A DNA stretch of 64,000 bases from Isochrysis galbana (Eukaryota > Haptophyta > Isochrysidales > Isochrysidaceae). Below the pieces are notes generated by a model that did no database searches, was not told the origin of the DNA, and was given only the letters and a program-made list of their open reading frames with translations. Made by a program: the position numbers and the translations under genes. The stretch's first letter is position 1, and the number at the start of each line of letters is the position of its first letter. This document shows positions 43,248 to 54,698 of the stretch, piece after piece. Location of the stretch: positions 4,153,790 through 4,217,789 of the forward strand of contig CM030932.1 of the NCBI GenBank assembly GCA_018136815.1, read 5' to 3'.

Positions 43248-46200
43248 ATGAGTGCGATGGAGCGCAATTGCACGCTCCTTCTCCACTACGACAAGGCCAC
43301 TCCGCCCAACGAGGACGAGATCAGAGAGCTGCTGGAGTCCAAGGAGGTGGAGAAGAAAGTCGAGGCAATGAAGACTCTCATCTCTCTGCAGCTCAACGGC
43401 GAGTCGATGCCCAAGATGCTGATGGTGGTCATCAGGTTTGTCGTCCCCTCCGACGACCACAAGCTCAAAAAGCTGCTCCTCATCTACTGGGAGGTGATCG
43501 ACAAGACGGGGCCTGACGGGAAGCTGCTGCCAGAGATGATTCTCGTGTGGTAAGAGCAGTTTGGGGGGGGGGGCAAGGGGGGAAGGTGGTGGGAGGGCGT
43601 GCTGGGAGAGGTTTCTGACAGCTACCAGGCGTTCGTGCCCCTTTCGGCGAGGCAGCGACCGTGCGAGAGAGAGAGCGGGGGAGGGGGGTATGCACGCAGG
43701 GGGCACGTTGGCCGGCTGCCCTGTGTGTGCGGAGAGAGGGAGAAGGTTCCTGCGAGGCGCGCCGATGGACACCGCGTGCTCGATGCGCTGCGTGCACGAG
43801 TGCCCGGGTGCACGCGGTTGTTGGCGCATCCTGATCGCCGATCCCTGCCCGCCTCAGCAACAACCTGCGCAACGACCTGAGCCATCCCAACGAGTTCATC
43901 CGTGGCTGCACGCTGCGCTTCTTGTGCAAACTCAAGGAGGCGGAGATCCTCGAGCCGCTCATCCCGACCATCAAGAACAACCTGGAGCACAGGCATGCAT
44001 TTGTGCGGAGGAACGCCGTGCTCGCAGTCTACTCGATCTTCAAGTCGTTTGACTACTTGCTGCCTGATGGCCCTGAGCTTGTCGAGGCTGTCTTGCAGCA
44101 AGAGCAGGACGCGTCGTGCAAGCGCAATGCCTTCCTTATGCTCTTCCACTCGTCGCAGGAGCGCGCAGTCGAGTACCTGTCCCAGAACTTGGAGCAGGTC
44201 TCGAATTGGAGCGACATACTCCAGCTCGTTGTCTTGGAGCTCATCCGCAAGATTGTGCGTGCCAACCCATTCGAGAAGTCGAGGTACATCCGCTGCATCC
44301 TCACACTCTTCAGCTCTGAGTCGAACGCGGTGGTGTACGAGTGCGCATCCGTTCTCGTCGCTCTTTCAAGCTCTGCGACCGCCATCCGTGCAGCCGCCAA
44401 CTCGTACACGCAGCTGCTGTCGTCTCAGTCGGACAACAACATCAAGCTCATCGTGCTCGAACGGCTCCAGGATCTCAAGCGCCAGCACTCCAAAGTGTTG
44501 CAGGAGATGGTCATGGACATCATCCGTGCACTCAGCTCCGCCAACCTCGACATACGCAGGAAGACGCTCGAGATTATGCTCGACCTGATCGTGCCTAAGA
44601 ACATCGCTGAAATAATGCAGGTGCTGAAGAAGGAGGTGCAAAAGACCCAGGGCGAGGAGGGCGAGAAGAACGCCGAGTACCGCGCCATGCTCATCAATGC
44701 CATCCACAAATCTGCCATCCGTTTCCCCGAGTCGGCCTCCATGGTAGTGCCTGTCCTGATGGATTTCCTCGGAGATTCCAATCAAGGCACGGCGGTTGAG
44801 GTCATCCTTTTCGTGCGCGAGATCCTCGAGACGTTCCCCCACCTGCGCGAGTCCGTCATGCAAAAACTGCTACAGACCTTCCCCTCCATCCACTCATCGC
44901 GCGTGGCGAGGGTGGCGCTGTGGCTCATAGGCGAATTCTGCGTTTCAGGCGAGGAAGTGGCTGCCGGCTTCACCACGCTCAAGGCCTCGTTGGGGGAGCT
45001 CCCGTTTGCTCTGGCCGCCGGGGCACAGGAAACAGTGACACCCAACGGCAGCGGCGCGGGAGGGGGGAGGGCTGAGGGGCGGCCGGTCGTGCTGGCCGAC
45101 GGGACGTATGCCTCGGTCATTGCGGCCGATGACGCAAGGGACGCAGCGGACGCTTCGCCAAAGCTGCGGAGTCTGATTGTGGGGGGTGACTTTTTTTTGG
45201 CCACCGTTGTCGCGACCACAATGACCAAGCTCGCGCTACGCTCGCGCGCGCACCTCCCCGCCCAGGCGGCCAACATGGTGGCAGCTGACGTGATGCTGAT
45301 ATTGACAGGCATGCTGCAGCTGGGCAAGGCCGGCACGGTGGGCCAAACCATCGATGCAGACTCGCAGGAGCGCCTCACAACCTACTTACACCTGCTGTCG
45401 AATCCCGGGGAAGATGTGCAGCAACTCTGCCTTATCCACTGCCACGAGGCTTTCTCCTCGATGCTCAGCGAGCGCGCGTCGCAGGAGGAAGGTGAGAAAC
45501 CGTCGGAAGAGGCGGTTCCCGAAGTCAACAGGCAGGCGGACGACCTGATCTCGGTGCGGCAGCTGAAGGGTGGCAAGCCCGAGACGGCCGCGCTTGAATT
45601 CGACGACGACGACGACATTGTCGCCTCGGCTACGGGCGCCTTCAAGGGAGAGCTTGATTTCGCCGCTCGGCTCAAGCGCGTGACGCAACTGACGGGCCTG
45701 TCCGATCCCGTGTACGCCGAGGCGTATGTGCTCGTCCACTCGTACGACATTATGCTAGATGTGCTAGTGATCAATCAGACCCAAGAGCCGATGGTGAATT
45801 TATGCCTTGAGCTGGCCACCGTGGGCGATCTGAAGCTGTGCGAGCGCCCTACTGCATACACCCTTGCGCCGGGGGAGTCGAAGCACATCAAGGCCAATAT
45901 CAAGGTATGCACTCCACCTCGGATCCCAACGCTACGACTGAATCGTGTTCTTTGGTCCAAGACCCCGACGCCGCGCCCAAATCGGCTTGAGGCTTGGCGT
46001 TGCACGGATCCGCCCCCTCGCCTCGCCCACACATGGTTGAGGGTGTCATTGCAAATGACATCCTGGTACACCGACTACCGCCATCTTATCTCCCTACACG
46101 TGCAGGTGTCATCGACAGAAACGGGGATCGTTTTCGGCTCGATAGTCTATGACGCCCAAGGCATGCCTCCCCCGCCTGGTGGCGGAGAGAACCGGAACTG

Positions 46201-46603
46201 CGTCGTGCTCAACGATTTGCACATCGATATCATGGACTACATCGCTCCCGCCTCTTGCACTGACCTGGCGTTCCGAGCCATGTGGGCCGAATTTGAGTGG
46301 GAGAACAAGGTCGCCGTGAACACTGATATCACCGAGGTCAAGGAGTTCCTAGAGCACGTCATCAAGTCGACGAATATGCGGTGCCTCACACCGCCCGCCG
46401 CACTGGAGGGCGACTCAGGCTTTCTTGCCGCGAATCTGTATGCCAAGTCCATTTTCGGCGAGGACGCGCTCGTGAACGTGTCGATCGAGAAGAGGAGCGA
46501 TGGAAAAATATGTGGCTACATCCGGATCCGCTCCAAGACGCAAGGCATCGCACTCTCTCTCGGCGACAAGATCACCCTCAAACAAAAAGGGCCCTCCGCC
46601 TAA
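43248..46603 (+). CDS. COPB1: Coatomer subunit beta (beta-COP)
   Basis: Exons 43248-43549, 43858-45904 and 46106-46603 give 948 residues, the usual length of beta-COP. Typical phrases include LLESKEVEKKVEAMKTLI, then PEMILVCNNLRNDLSHPNEFIRG across the first junction, RNAVLAVYSIFK and LDLIVPKNIAEIMQVLKKE in the N-terminal adaptin-like HEAT solenoid, and VLVINQTQEPMVNLCLELATVGDLKL, IKANIKVSSTETGIVFGSIVYD (joined at intron 2) in the C-terminal beta-propeller-free appendage region. It acts in the COPI coat on Golgi vesicles. Intron 2 (45905-46105) is 201 bases, a multiple of three and stop-free, so an unspliced message would still read through. The 5' flank is an (AG)n tract. Confidence 0.97.
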
Positions 46604-47018
46604 TGTCTTTGCTTTCATGGAGATCCCTCGTGGCGTCCATCACGAGAGGCATCTCTTGGGCGAGGCCGCGACCGCTTTGCCGATAGGGCCAGCGCGTCCG
46701 TTGCTAGCCCCATTTGACGAAGAGGAGGCCACGTGTCAACTTGGTTCACGAGAAAGGGGGAAAGTGAGGCTGGTGCATCTGAGGGGAGCGAGACTAGGCC
46801 GGTTGCGGGGAGCATTTGGACTAGATTGCCGAGGCCGTGGAGCGGCCTCATCATCGCGGCTGAGTCTTGAAGAGCTTTCAGTGAGGGGTTGGCTGACTCG
46901 CCGCCGTCGTCGTCACCAATGTGGAAGGATGCTCGTTGTACGTGATGAGAAGCGCGCAGCGGTCAAACACCAAATCGGCAACCCCTTCGAAAAATCAGCT
47001 TTTGTATTCTAGCTCCTC
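46604..47018. other. 3' flank of the beta-COP gene
   Basis: No supported gene. A frame at 46500-47012 mostly overlaps the beta-COP end. Confidence 0.5.
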
Positions 47019-47050
47019 AACTAACTTAATCGTTGGTTGCGATGGGGGAA
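47019..47050 (+). mobile_element. Palindrome-ATG element fragment
   Basis: AACTAACTTAATCGTTGGTT (47019-47038) then GCGATGGGGG. A degenerate member of the family with a CG substituted into the loop. Confidence 0.6.
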
Positions 47051-47128
47051 AAGAACACGGAACACCTGAAGATTCAGGGCTACACACCTATTGCTAGACC
47101 GGTTACTACTACCTTCCAAGAGGGTGCC

Positions 47129-47175
47129 AACTAAGTTTATACTTGGTTCGCGCCCATGGGGGGGCACGAGCACGC
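47129..47175 (+). mobile_element. Palindrome-ATG element fragment (copy A/B type)
   Basis: AACTAAGTTTATACTTGGTT (47129-47148) followed by CGCGCCCATGGGGGGGCACG, as at the beginning of the 874-bp copies, after which homology stops. A truncated copy. Confidence 0.65.
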
Positions 47176-47324
47176 CACACCAATCTGGTCTTGGAGGATT
47201 TGTTGAAGGATTGGGAGTCCCATGTGCTGCCTTGGGAGCTAGAGATGGTTGTGGAGGAGCCAGAGGACGAAAATGACTGTTAGCTCTGCATCTGTTCCCG
47301 TTAGTATTGTAACTATAGTTACTA

Positions 47325-47412
47325 ACTTTATAATACCTGATATTAGGCTAATATCAGGTCTGATATCAGGTGTTAGGTTGTCAAAACCTGACGACCTGAT
47401 CCCTGACGTCCC
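47325..47412. repeat. Cluster of CTGATATTAGG / CTGACGTC palindromes
   Basis: ACCTGATATTAGGCTAATATCAGGTCTGATATCAGG and later AACCTGACGACCTGAT form inverted repeats, comparable to the 3942 and 28890 clusters. It starts about 200 bases from the palindrome at 47129. Confidence 0.6.
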
Positions 47413-47513
47413 ATCACTGAGAGAAAGGGGGGGAAAGATCACCGGGGGGGGGGGCGCGGGCCACCGGACCATATCTAAGTCCTTCCCAGCCCCCCCCACA
47501 ACCTGGGCCCCTA

Positions 47514-47595
47514 AGTAGAGCACGAGGGGAGTTGCCGCAAGGCGGGAAGTGAGGGAGAGGAAGGGAAATGGGCGTGGCTACAGTAGCTAACCCCA
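47514..47595. repeat. Dispersed repeat GTAGAGCACGAGGGGA, copy
   Basis: AGTAGAGCACGAGGGGAGTT then GCCGCAAGGCGGGAAGTGAGGG resembles 62030-62090 in the same orientation and, reversed, 59010-59075. Confidence 0.65.
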
Positions 47596-47844
47596 TAGCC
47601 ACGCGCGAGGGGAGAACATTAAAAGTTTTTTTCCCCGTAATATCTCAAGATAACGAATGCCTTCGCTCGACATTTCATAGTCAACTGGGCCCCTATCTCG
47701 ACGCGCGAGCCTCGGTCGATTCCGATCGAACCAGTTCTCTCTCTCTCTGAAGAAGAAAGGATGCGTGTGGATCTTGAGGAGGAGGGAAAGGTGCTGATGA
47801 AATGGATGCAGCTCCACTCCCACAATCACAGAGACACATGCTGC
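47596..47844. other. Spacer
   Basis: Non-coding sequence between repeats, including a run of CT at 47740-47750. Nothing to name. Confidence 0.4.
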
Positions 47845-47876
47845 GCTCCATGACCCTATCGTTTATAACGATAGTT
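47845..47876 (-). mobile_element. Palindrome-ATG element with covariant stem
   Basis: Minus strand: AACTATCGTTATAAACGATAG (47876-47856) then GGTC and ATGGAGCGCAG with the ATG at 47851-47849. The stem letters differ from the common CTAAG/CTTAG form in both arms, and pairing is preserved. The same stem occurs at 54699. Confidence 0.75.
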
Positions 47877-48139
47877 GAGCGCCAGCGAGGGAGAGGCAGG
47901 GGAGGCGAGGGCCTAGCCCCAGCCTCCTCTGCCCCCTGAGCTGGCCTCCAGGAGCCTCTAGGGATCGCGGATCGCCAGGAGGTAGCTGCAGGCCTGTTGC
48001 AGGCGCGTCATCGCGCGTGCCGCAGGAGATGGGAGAGAGAGCGCGGAGAAGGGGGTGGGCGGAGCGACAGCTTCGCCCACCGAAAATTAGTTAAGTCCCG
48101 CACCTGTTTACAAAGTCGGGACTGAAGGCCCGCCGCCAC

Positions 48140-49044
48140 AACTAAGTTTATACTTATAAATAAAATAATTAATGTTATATCCTAGCCAACCCCACTAGCT
48201 ACTTGGACACAACTTTTCCGTCCCGGAATCCCGCCATGCCTGACGAGCCAGGTGTCCGAGTGCTACCGGGGGGAGGGGGCACTGCCCCCTCCCCTCAATA
48301 TTTGTCCTCCCCCCAGTGCACGCACCGACCCCGCGCACCCCAGCACGTCCTCTCCTCGAGTCCACGCTGGGGGAAAACCCCTTTCGGGTAAAAGCAACGC
48401 GGGGGGGGGGGGCACTCGTGAATAGGGGCCCAGGAGCGCTAATCTCTCCTCGCCGAAGCGAGTGGCCGCGGCGAGCCGCGGCCCTTCCCTCCTGGCTCTG
48501 GCGCCCCCGTCTTCTCCTACCCAAACGGGGCGAGAAGACACGTTTCTGCCGGAGGGGAGAGCTGCCGCTCCCCCCTCCCCTCCCTCTTCCCTTTTCCTCC
48601 TCTCTTCCCTGCGGCGGGGGCCCATGGCGCGCGCCTGCGGCCCCTCTTCAGGTCCCCAGGAGGCCGGCAGGGGCCTGGGAGCGCAGCTCAGGGGGCAGGT
48701 GAGGCTGGGGCATGGCCCTGGCCCCTCCTGCCTCTCCCTCGCTGGCCCTCGAGCCCCTGCCAGTCGACTGGAGCTGGCTGGGGGGTCCTGATCAGGGGGG
48801 CCCAGGGGGAGGAGGGGCTGGTCAGAGGGATGGGCAGGCCACGACGGGCCAGGGCGGGCGAGTCAGGCGGGCCTGTGGGGAGAGGAATGGGTCAGCAGGG
48901 CTGTGTGCTCCTGGCAAGCCATCAGGCGTGCCAGGAGAGTGGGTGGTTCCTCCCCCATGGCGGGGGAGGAGTGGAGAGAGAGGGGGGCTCGTGCCCCCCC
49001 ATGGGCGAACTAAGTATAAACTTAGTTGAACTAAGTTTATACTT
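48140..49044 (-). mobile_element. ~873-bp insertion, copy B, nested inside another element's palindrome
   Basis: The element (49028-48156 on the minus strand) is the inverted counterpart of 27661-28534, sharing its palindromic start (49027-49008), its CGCCCATGGG, GC-rich body and AT-rich end. The 16 bases AACTAAGTTTATACTT stand on both sides (48140-48155 and 49029-49044) as a target-site duplication. Removing the insertion leaves AACTAAGTTTATACTTAG directly upstream of ACGCGATGGAGCGCGCC, so it jumped into the palindrome of a MERA-type element. Confidence 0.85.
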
Positions 49045-49200
49045 AGACGCGATGGAGCGCGCCGACGCGACTCCCCTCTCCTTCGGGCCCCCCGCCGAGG
49101 GCGCCCCCCCAGTGCCCATGGAGCAGCCGCTGTCGAAGCGGCCGCGACCGCCCACTGAGGCCGAGCATAGGAGGAAAGGGGGAAACGGATCACCGGCGGG
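49029..49200 (+). mobile_element. Palindrome-ATG 'MERA...KRPR' element, best-preserved frame
   Basis: Palindrome AACTAAGTTTATACTTAG (49029-49046), ACGCG, then ATG at 49051. The frame reads MERADATPLSFGPPAEGAPP followed by VPMEQPLSKRPRPPTEAE, a short disordered peptide ending in a monopartite-type nuclear localisation motif (KRPR). Homology to other copies fades at about 49165; after that ORF and element cannot be followed. Because its 5' palindrome was split by copy B, its left flank is now at 48140. Confidence 0.7.
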
Positions 49201-49882
49201 GGGCGCGGGCCACCGGACCATATCTAAGCCCTTCACCCCGATCCCCCTTGTAGTGCACGGGGGGAGCTGCCTGATGGCGGGGGGGAAGGGCCGGAGGAGT
49301 GTGGGTGTAGAAAGTATCAAGTATGAAGTATGCTACGTGTAGGTAGTGGATCCATGCATTCGTGCGCCGCGAGTGCGGTAAGAATATTATGAATTATGAA
49401 GTTTTTTTTCTTATTAGTTAGCGTGCGCGCCTATGCAAATCGGCATCACTCGCTTGTCGCCGGCCGCACTACTCTATGGCCGCGAGCTCCGCGTGTCCCC
49501 TCAACTGGCCGACCTCCATCGCAACCAACTATAAAGTTAGTTGGCCCTGCGAGCCATCAGCTTTCAGGACCGCGATGCGCGATGCGAGCGCCGTTGATAC
49601 GCCGCGATGGTTACCTCGTGGGCATCACCGCCGCGGTGACGGGTCACGTGTGGGGCCCACGCGGGGGGCGATGTAGTAATAGATCCCAGGACGGGATATT
49701 ATACCTCGAGACGGAGCGCATCCGGAACAGGCGCTCATGGATATCTACCGTCTAGTCTAGCTTCGACGCCACGACTAACGACTGCGTCGGGCTACATCCT
49801 GCATGCGCTACACGAGGATATCCATGTCAACACATTGCATCGCTGCTTTGTTCCCCTAGGCTAAGGCTAAAACGGCTCCTCT
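49201..49882. other. Intergenic with repeat debris
   Basis: Holds ACCGGACCATATCTAAGCCC (also near 47460), the GTGGATCCATGCATTCGTGC...GTAAGAATATTATGAA segment, and a minus-strand palindrome at 49542-49523 whose ATG at 49519 opens MEVGQLRGHAEL rather than MERA. No gene. Confidence 0.5.
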
Positions 49883-52800
49883 TCACTCAAGCAAAGAGTC
49901 GGCCGCTTGGCCCACGTCCCAACCGTGCCGCATTAAGGCCTCCCGCGCGACATCCGGGGAAAACCCCAAAGTTACCAACTCATTGACTTTTGTTACGTGG
50001 CTGCCGGCGCCGTCGAAGCCCGATGTGGGCACTTGCGGGGTCGACGCAGAAGCCCTCAGCATCTTATTGCTCGCGCTACGGCTAGTGTCTGTTCGTGCCG
50101 GAGATCTCGTCGACGACTTCGATGAGGAACGACTAGACGCCCGCGACCAAAAGGAGCGAGATGTAGGGCGAGGTAACTGCGAGGGAGACGCACACGCTCC
50201 ACCGGGAGCACTAGCGGAATTTCGAAGGCTCGCTGGATTGGGCGACGAATCACGTTCAATGGTAGGGCGGCCGTCGCCGTTGGAACCCCGGAAAGTTTGG
50301 GGGGGGATTGAGCTGCCGGGCCGCAGGGCTAAGGGGGAGGCATGGTCTGCAACCTGTGAGGAAGTCGAGACAGCGGCAGCCGTCGACGCAACGGGGCGCT
50401 GACTAGATGCGGCTGCGGTGGCAACAGCACATGGGCTTGCTCGCAACAAGGGGTCAGCGGCGAAAGGAAGGGGTCGAGAAGCGGATTTCGCCGAGGGCGG
50501 ATCGGCAGCTGGCAACGGGAAAGAGTCCTTCGCAGCTGTTGTGGGCGAGAATGCGTCAGCAGACGGGAGGTTTAGAGCAGCTTTGGAGTGGACCTCTGGC
50601 TGGAATGTGGCATTGCCAAAGCCCTCTGTCCCAAAATCAGCAAATCCCCCTTGGGGCTCGAAAGCGGCATCGAATGAGGCGCCAGGTGGGAATTCCGCAG
50701 AGGAGATGGCGGGGGAGAACGCTGAACTCTTTGGTTTTGTCGTGGCCCCCTCCGGCAATTTGCTCGGGAAGTGAGTGGTGCTGGCGCCGCCGCTTTCGAC
50801 GGCGCTAAGCCCGCTCGGCAAAACAGGGGCTTCGACAACGTTCGTGGCGAGGAGTTGACTTCTCTGCATGGCTTCAGCATCATCGAGTGCGGAGAATCCG
50901 TCGTCGGGGCCGAAACCTCCGTTCGACCCGCCGAATCCGTCGCCGTCCGTACCAAAGTCCTTCCCGCCAAAATCTTGGTTGGTCGCACCATCACCAAACT
51001 TGCTAGGTGTGCCTTTTGCACCTTGAACGCAAGCCCTACCTTGTGTCGTCGAGACCGCCACGTTCCCACATATCGCCCCTGCGCTATCGAGACCAAAATG
51101 CCCGTTGTCAAAGCCGTCGTCTGTGAAGCCGTCCGACTCGAAGTTCCCAATCTCCAACCCACTTGTACCGAAGGTTCCGGACCCGAAGGCACCCGCATCA
51201 AAATCTGAATGAATGGAGATTGGCAAGGCATTGTTATGCCCTGAGTCGAGGATAGACGAAGGTGCGAGCAAGCTGCGGGAATCTGGCCCCTCTGCAGGTG
51301 TTGCTAGAACGAGTTCTCCACTTAAGTCCATCGCCACTGTGGTGAAGGGATTCGGCGGCGTTGAAGCGTCCGCTATCGCGCTGAGGTGCCCTCCCGATGC
51401 CGAGGCAGCTTTAGAGCCTTCTCCCAAGACGTCGTGATCCAGGCTGCAAACTCCTCCGCCGACCTCATGATTTAATCTAGGCGACATCTTGTGCGAGGCA
51501 ATCAGCGAGGAGGGTTGGCTGGAGCCGGCACTAGTGCTAGCATGCAGGGCCTCGTGGACGGCTGACGCGGCTGAGAGCCGCTTGAGCCGTTGTTCGGTAG
51601 CCTCCTGCTCGGCAGCCATGCGCTCTACCGCACATTCCACAGCTTCTGTAGAACGCCCCACGGCTCCTGCTGCCCCAACCCCATGACTGCCGCCGCACTT
51701 GCTTTCTCGCCCTGCAGGCGAATGGCGCTCCATCGCCCGAGCGCCCAAGTTATCCTCGGATCCAGCGCTCATTCCGACCTCTACGAGCGGGGGTTCCCAC
51801 GAGGTCTCACCGTCGGAATTGTAGTAATAATCACGCCCATCCTCGGCTCGGGCGCGGTGCCAGCCGCGCTTCAGAACCAAATCCTTCGCTAGAAAATCCT
51901 CGTCATAAGACTCGCCGCTTTCCGAATTGGACGACCCCGAGAAGGCATGATCATCGGGCGCCGCCATTACCGGAGCCGATAGGCTCTCAACGGCAGCTTT
52001 GCTGAGACTAGCGTCCTTGCGCTTTCGTGGCGAACCGTCCGCGATACGGCGCTCGGGCAATGGCTTCTCGCCGCAGGAATTCTGTGAGTTGTGGCGACCG
52101 GAATTGTGCCCAGAGGAGATTCGATTGAAGCGGCCGCTGGAGGGCTCGCCTTCAGCGAGCCTCGACGAACCTCCACGACCACTATCTCTATGACCACTAG
52201 TTGGCCGTGACACATGGAACCTCTCCGTATCCTCCACGTGGCCCAGTTGCTCTCTCAGCACCTCTCCTTCTGCCGCCAACTGCGCGGCCTCCACTTTTTG
52301 GGGAAGTCTGGATCGTGCCGCGGCGAGCCCTTCCGTAACCAGAGTGAGATGGCGCTGCCGGAGGTCACGCACGTCGTCTCGTGCAGCGGCTAGAGCGGTG
52401 TTGGCATTTCGGACTTCTGCAAGGTGAGATTTGAGCATAGCCTCTGCTGCCTGAACCTCCATGCCAAGTGTCCGAATCTATGACGGGTCAAAGGCCGAGA
52501 TAACAGCATCAGCGTGCAACACGATTAAAGGGGGTGAAACAAGCGAGCGTGCGATGCGACTAGGCATGTCGTGTTAGAGGTCGACCACCCCGGCTCCAGC
52601 AATTCGAACGGGCGATCCTCTGCACCCAACCGCACCTCTTCCTGCATAACAGCGAGTTCCTCGTGTTTGGTGTTGAGCTCAGCACGCAGCTCCGCCGCCT
52701 GGCGGGTAGCGGACTCAACAGAGCGTGAGCACTCCATCTTCTCGCGGAGGCACGCCGCACGCTGCATTCGGACCATCTCTACCTGGCCCCGCAGCGCCTC

Positions 52801-54441
52801 GCGAGCATCCGCAGCCTTGGCCGCCCGTTTCCGCTCCTCGACTAGCTCGGCTTTGGCCTTTGCCAACCTTCGCCGCTCCGCCTCAAGCTCGAAAGCCGTT
52901 CCCTCGGGCGGTCTGAGCTCCGCTTCCAGAGCCTCCATGCTTTCGCCCTGTTTGCGCCGCGTGACGAGGTGCATTGCGAAGCAGAACTCGTCCTCGTCAA
53001 GGAACCCAGAGCCGTCGGTGTCGGCGAGAACCGCCAAACGATCCACCTCTGCCTCGGGCAGCTTTGACCGCAGCATAAATGCGCGCATCGCGCCGGTGTC
53101 GACACGCCCATCGGCATGTTTGGGGAAGGAAGCAAAGACCTTGAAATATTTGTTGCGCTCCATGGATGGTGGCGCGAAAGCGCGCGCATTCGTGACCCTC
53201 TCGCCAGCGCCACGCAAGTGGGAGAGCCCGCAGCCGGACAGAGGCGAGGATCTGGTGCCAGCGCCCCAACTGCTGCATTCAAGGCGAGAAACGCCCGCCC
53301 CAAAGACCGGCGAGGCCCCCAAGGAGAGCGGTGAGGAGGCTCCACCCAGCCTGTCCACGCTCTCGCCGATGGATATTGCCGGGCTTTTGCTCAGACTGCC
53401 GCAGGCAACGCGCACGGGGAAATCCGACGATGAGTTGGAGGATTGTGCGGCTGTGTTGTCGCCGCGTGTGACACTCGTCACTGCGCCTAAACTCGATGGC
53501 GGCTGGCCATCAGCCATAGAGCGCGAGGGATCATGGGCGACATAATCGGCATGGAACGATGTCGGAAGCTGTGGACACGCCGACGCCCCAGCTGGGGGCG
53601 TTGCAGACGTCGAATTCGACTGTGGAGGCGCCGTTTTGGCCGGGTGCGATGAGGACATGAGCGCCGCTAAACTTCCGGATACGGCGCCCATGCCAATGCA
53701 TGTGCCGGACGAAGGTGGAGCGCTTGCGGCGGCGGGGGCTGCAATCTCGTCTTCACCTAGCAGTCCATAGAGCTGGGTCGAGGCGACTTGCGCCGGCGCA
53801 GGGGGGGTAATGGCCGGCGTGGCCATGCCACCGCACGCGCTAAGTGGGCCCATCAAATTCAAGAGATCATTACTGTCGCGGGCACTCACATGTGAGGTGG
53901 CTAAGTGCTCACCACTGCCTTGTATCGGCATTTGCGGCAGCGCATACGCCATGGCAGCGCACGACTTGGATAGGGGAAATCGCGATTCACTGCCATCAGC
54001 CATCGCATAAACACCGACTCCGTCACCAGCCTGTGAGACGCTAGCATTTTGCGTGGGAACGTCGCCCACGGTGCCCTTCCCAGATCTTGGGCTATCTGAG
54101 GTTATCGACGAGCCGACGCTAGCGGCCCAAAGCTCCCCTTGGCCACAACAGCTCCCCGCTGAGCCAGCTGTCACACATTGCGAAGTGCTGCCGATACTAT
54201 CAACCGAGTGGTCGCCCGTAGCACCGAAGCCCGGTGAGATCGGCGCTGCAGTCGATGGCAGCGCTAATGGCGCCATGGCAAAGACAGCGAACGGATCGTC
54301 CCCATCTCCTGCATCCACCACAGGGGCATCTCCTCTGGCCGAGATGGAACTGTGGCCATTGGGGTCGCCTGTCCCAGATGCACATGCGCCGTCAGACTGC
54401 GCATCGGCCTGCAAGACCTGGAGTTGCGGCTCCGCCACCAT
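49883..54441 (-). CDS. EH-domain endocytic adaptor with coiled coil, WW and UBA domains
   Basis: Two long frames, 54441-52561 and 52477-49883, join in phase at a weak GTCGCA donor and a CATAG acceptor; about 1491 residues. The first is disordered, with a DPF motif, then an EH domain (EF-hand-like NKYFKVFASF, LADTDGSGFLDEDEFCFAMHLV) and a coiled coil. The second starts with coiled coil, then has a WW domain (GWHRARAEDGRDYYYNSDGETSWEPP region), long FG/DGF-rich disorder, a Ser/Arg stretch, and a C-terminal UBA domain (LVTLGFSPDVAREALMRHGW). The EH/coil/UBA set recalls Eps15/Ede1 adaptors of clathrin-mediated endocytosis; the WW domain between them is unusual. Only one EH is seen; an upstream exon may hold more. 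Start at 54441 is the first ATG after a TTGCAG acceptor-like site, so it may be internal. Confidence 0.75.
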
Positions 54442-54526
54442 CTCCTGCAAGAGGTGAGCAGAGAGGACGGGGGGGGAAATCTGGGTCGTGGGGTGAGCAC
54501 TCAGCCGGCCCACACCACCACAAGGG

Positions 54527-54575
54527 CCCTAACTAACCCTAGCTCTAACCCTAGCCCGCCTAACCCTAACTAACA
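54527..54575. repeat. Interstitial telomere-like repeats
   Basis: CCCTAACTAACCCTAGCTCT, AACCCTAGCCCGCCTAACCC and TAACTAAC: about five imperfect CCCTAA units, the complement of TTAGGG, inside a gene-bearing region. Confidence 0.7.
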
Positions 54576-54698
54576 ACTAGAACCACCCTTGGCCACCTAG
54601 GGGAAAAATCAGGGCATTGCGCGTGTCACTCAACAAGGCCGAAATAATGGGGTCCATCAAAGAAAGTGCGATGAGGGATTTGAACCCGCAATAGTGTC

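Noticed and set aside
54527-54575. Chromosome end at the telomere-like repeats
   Set aside because: Only a few degenerate units with genes continuing on both sides.
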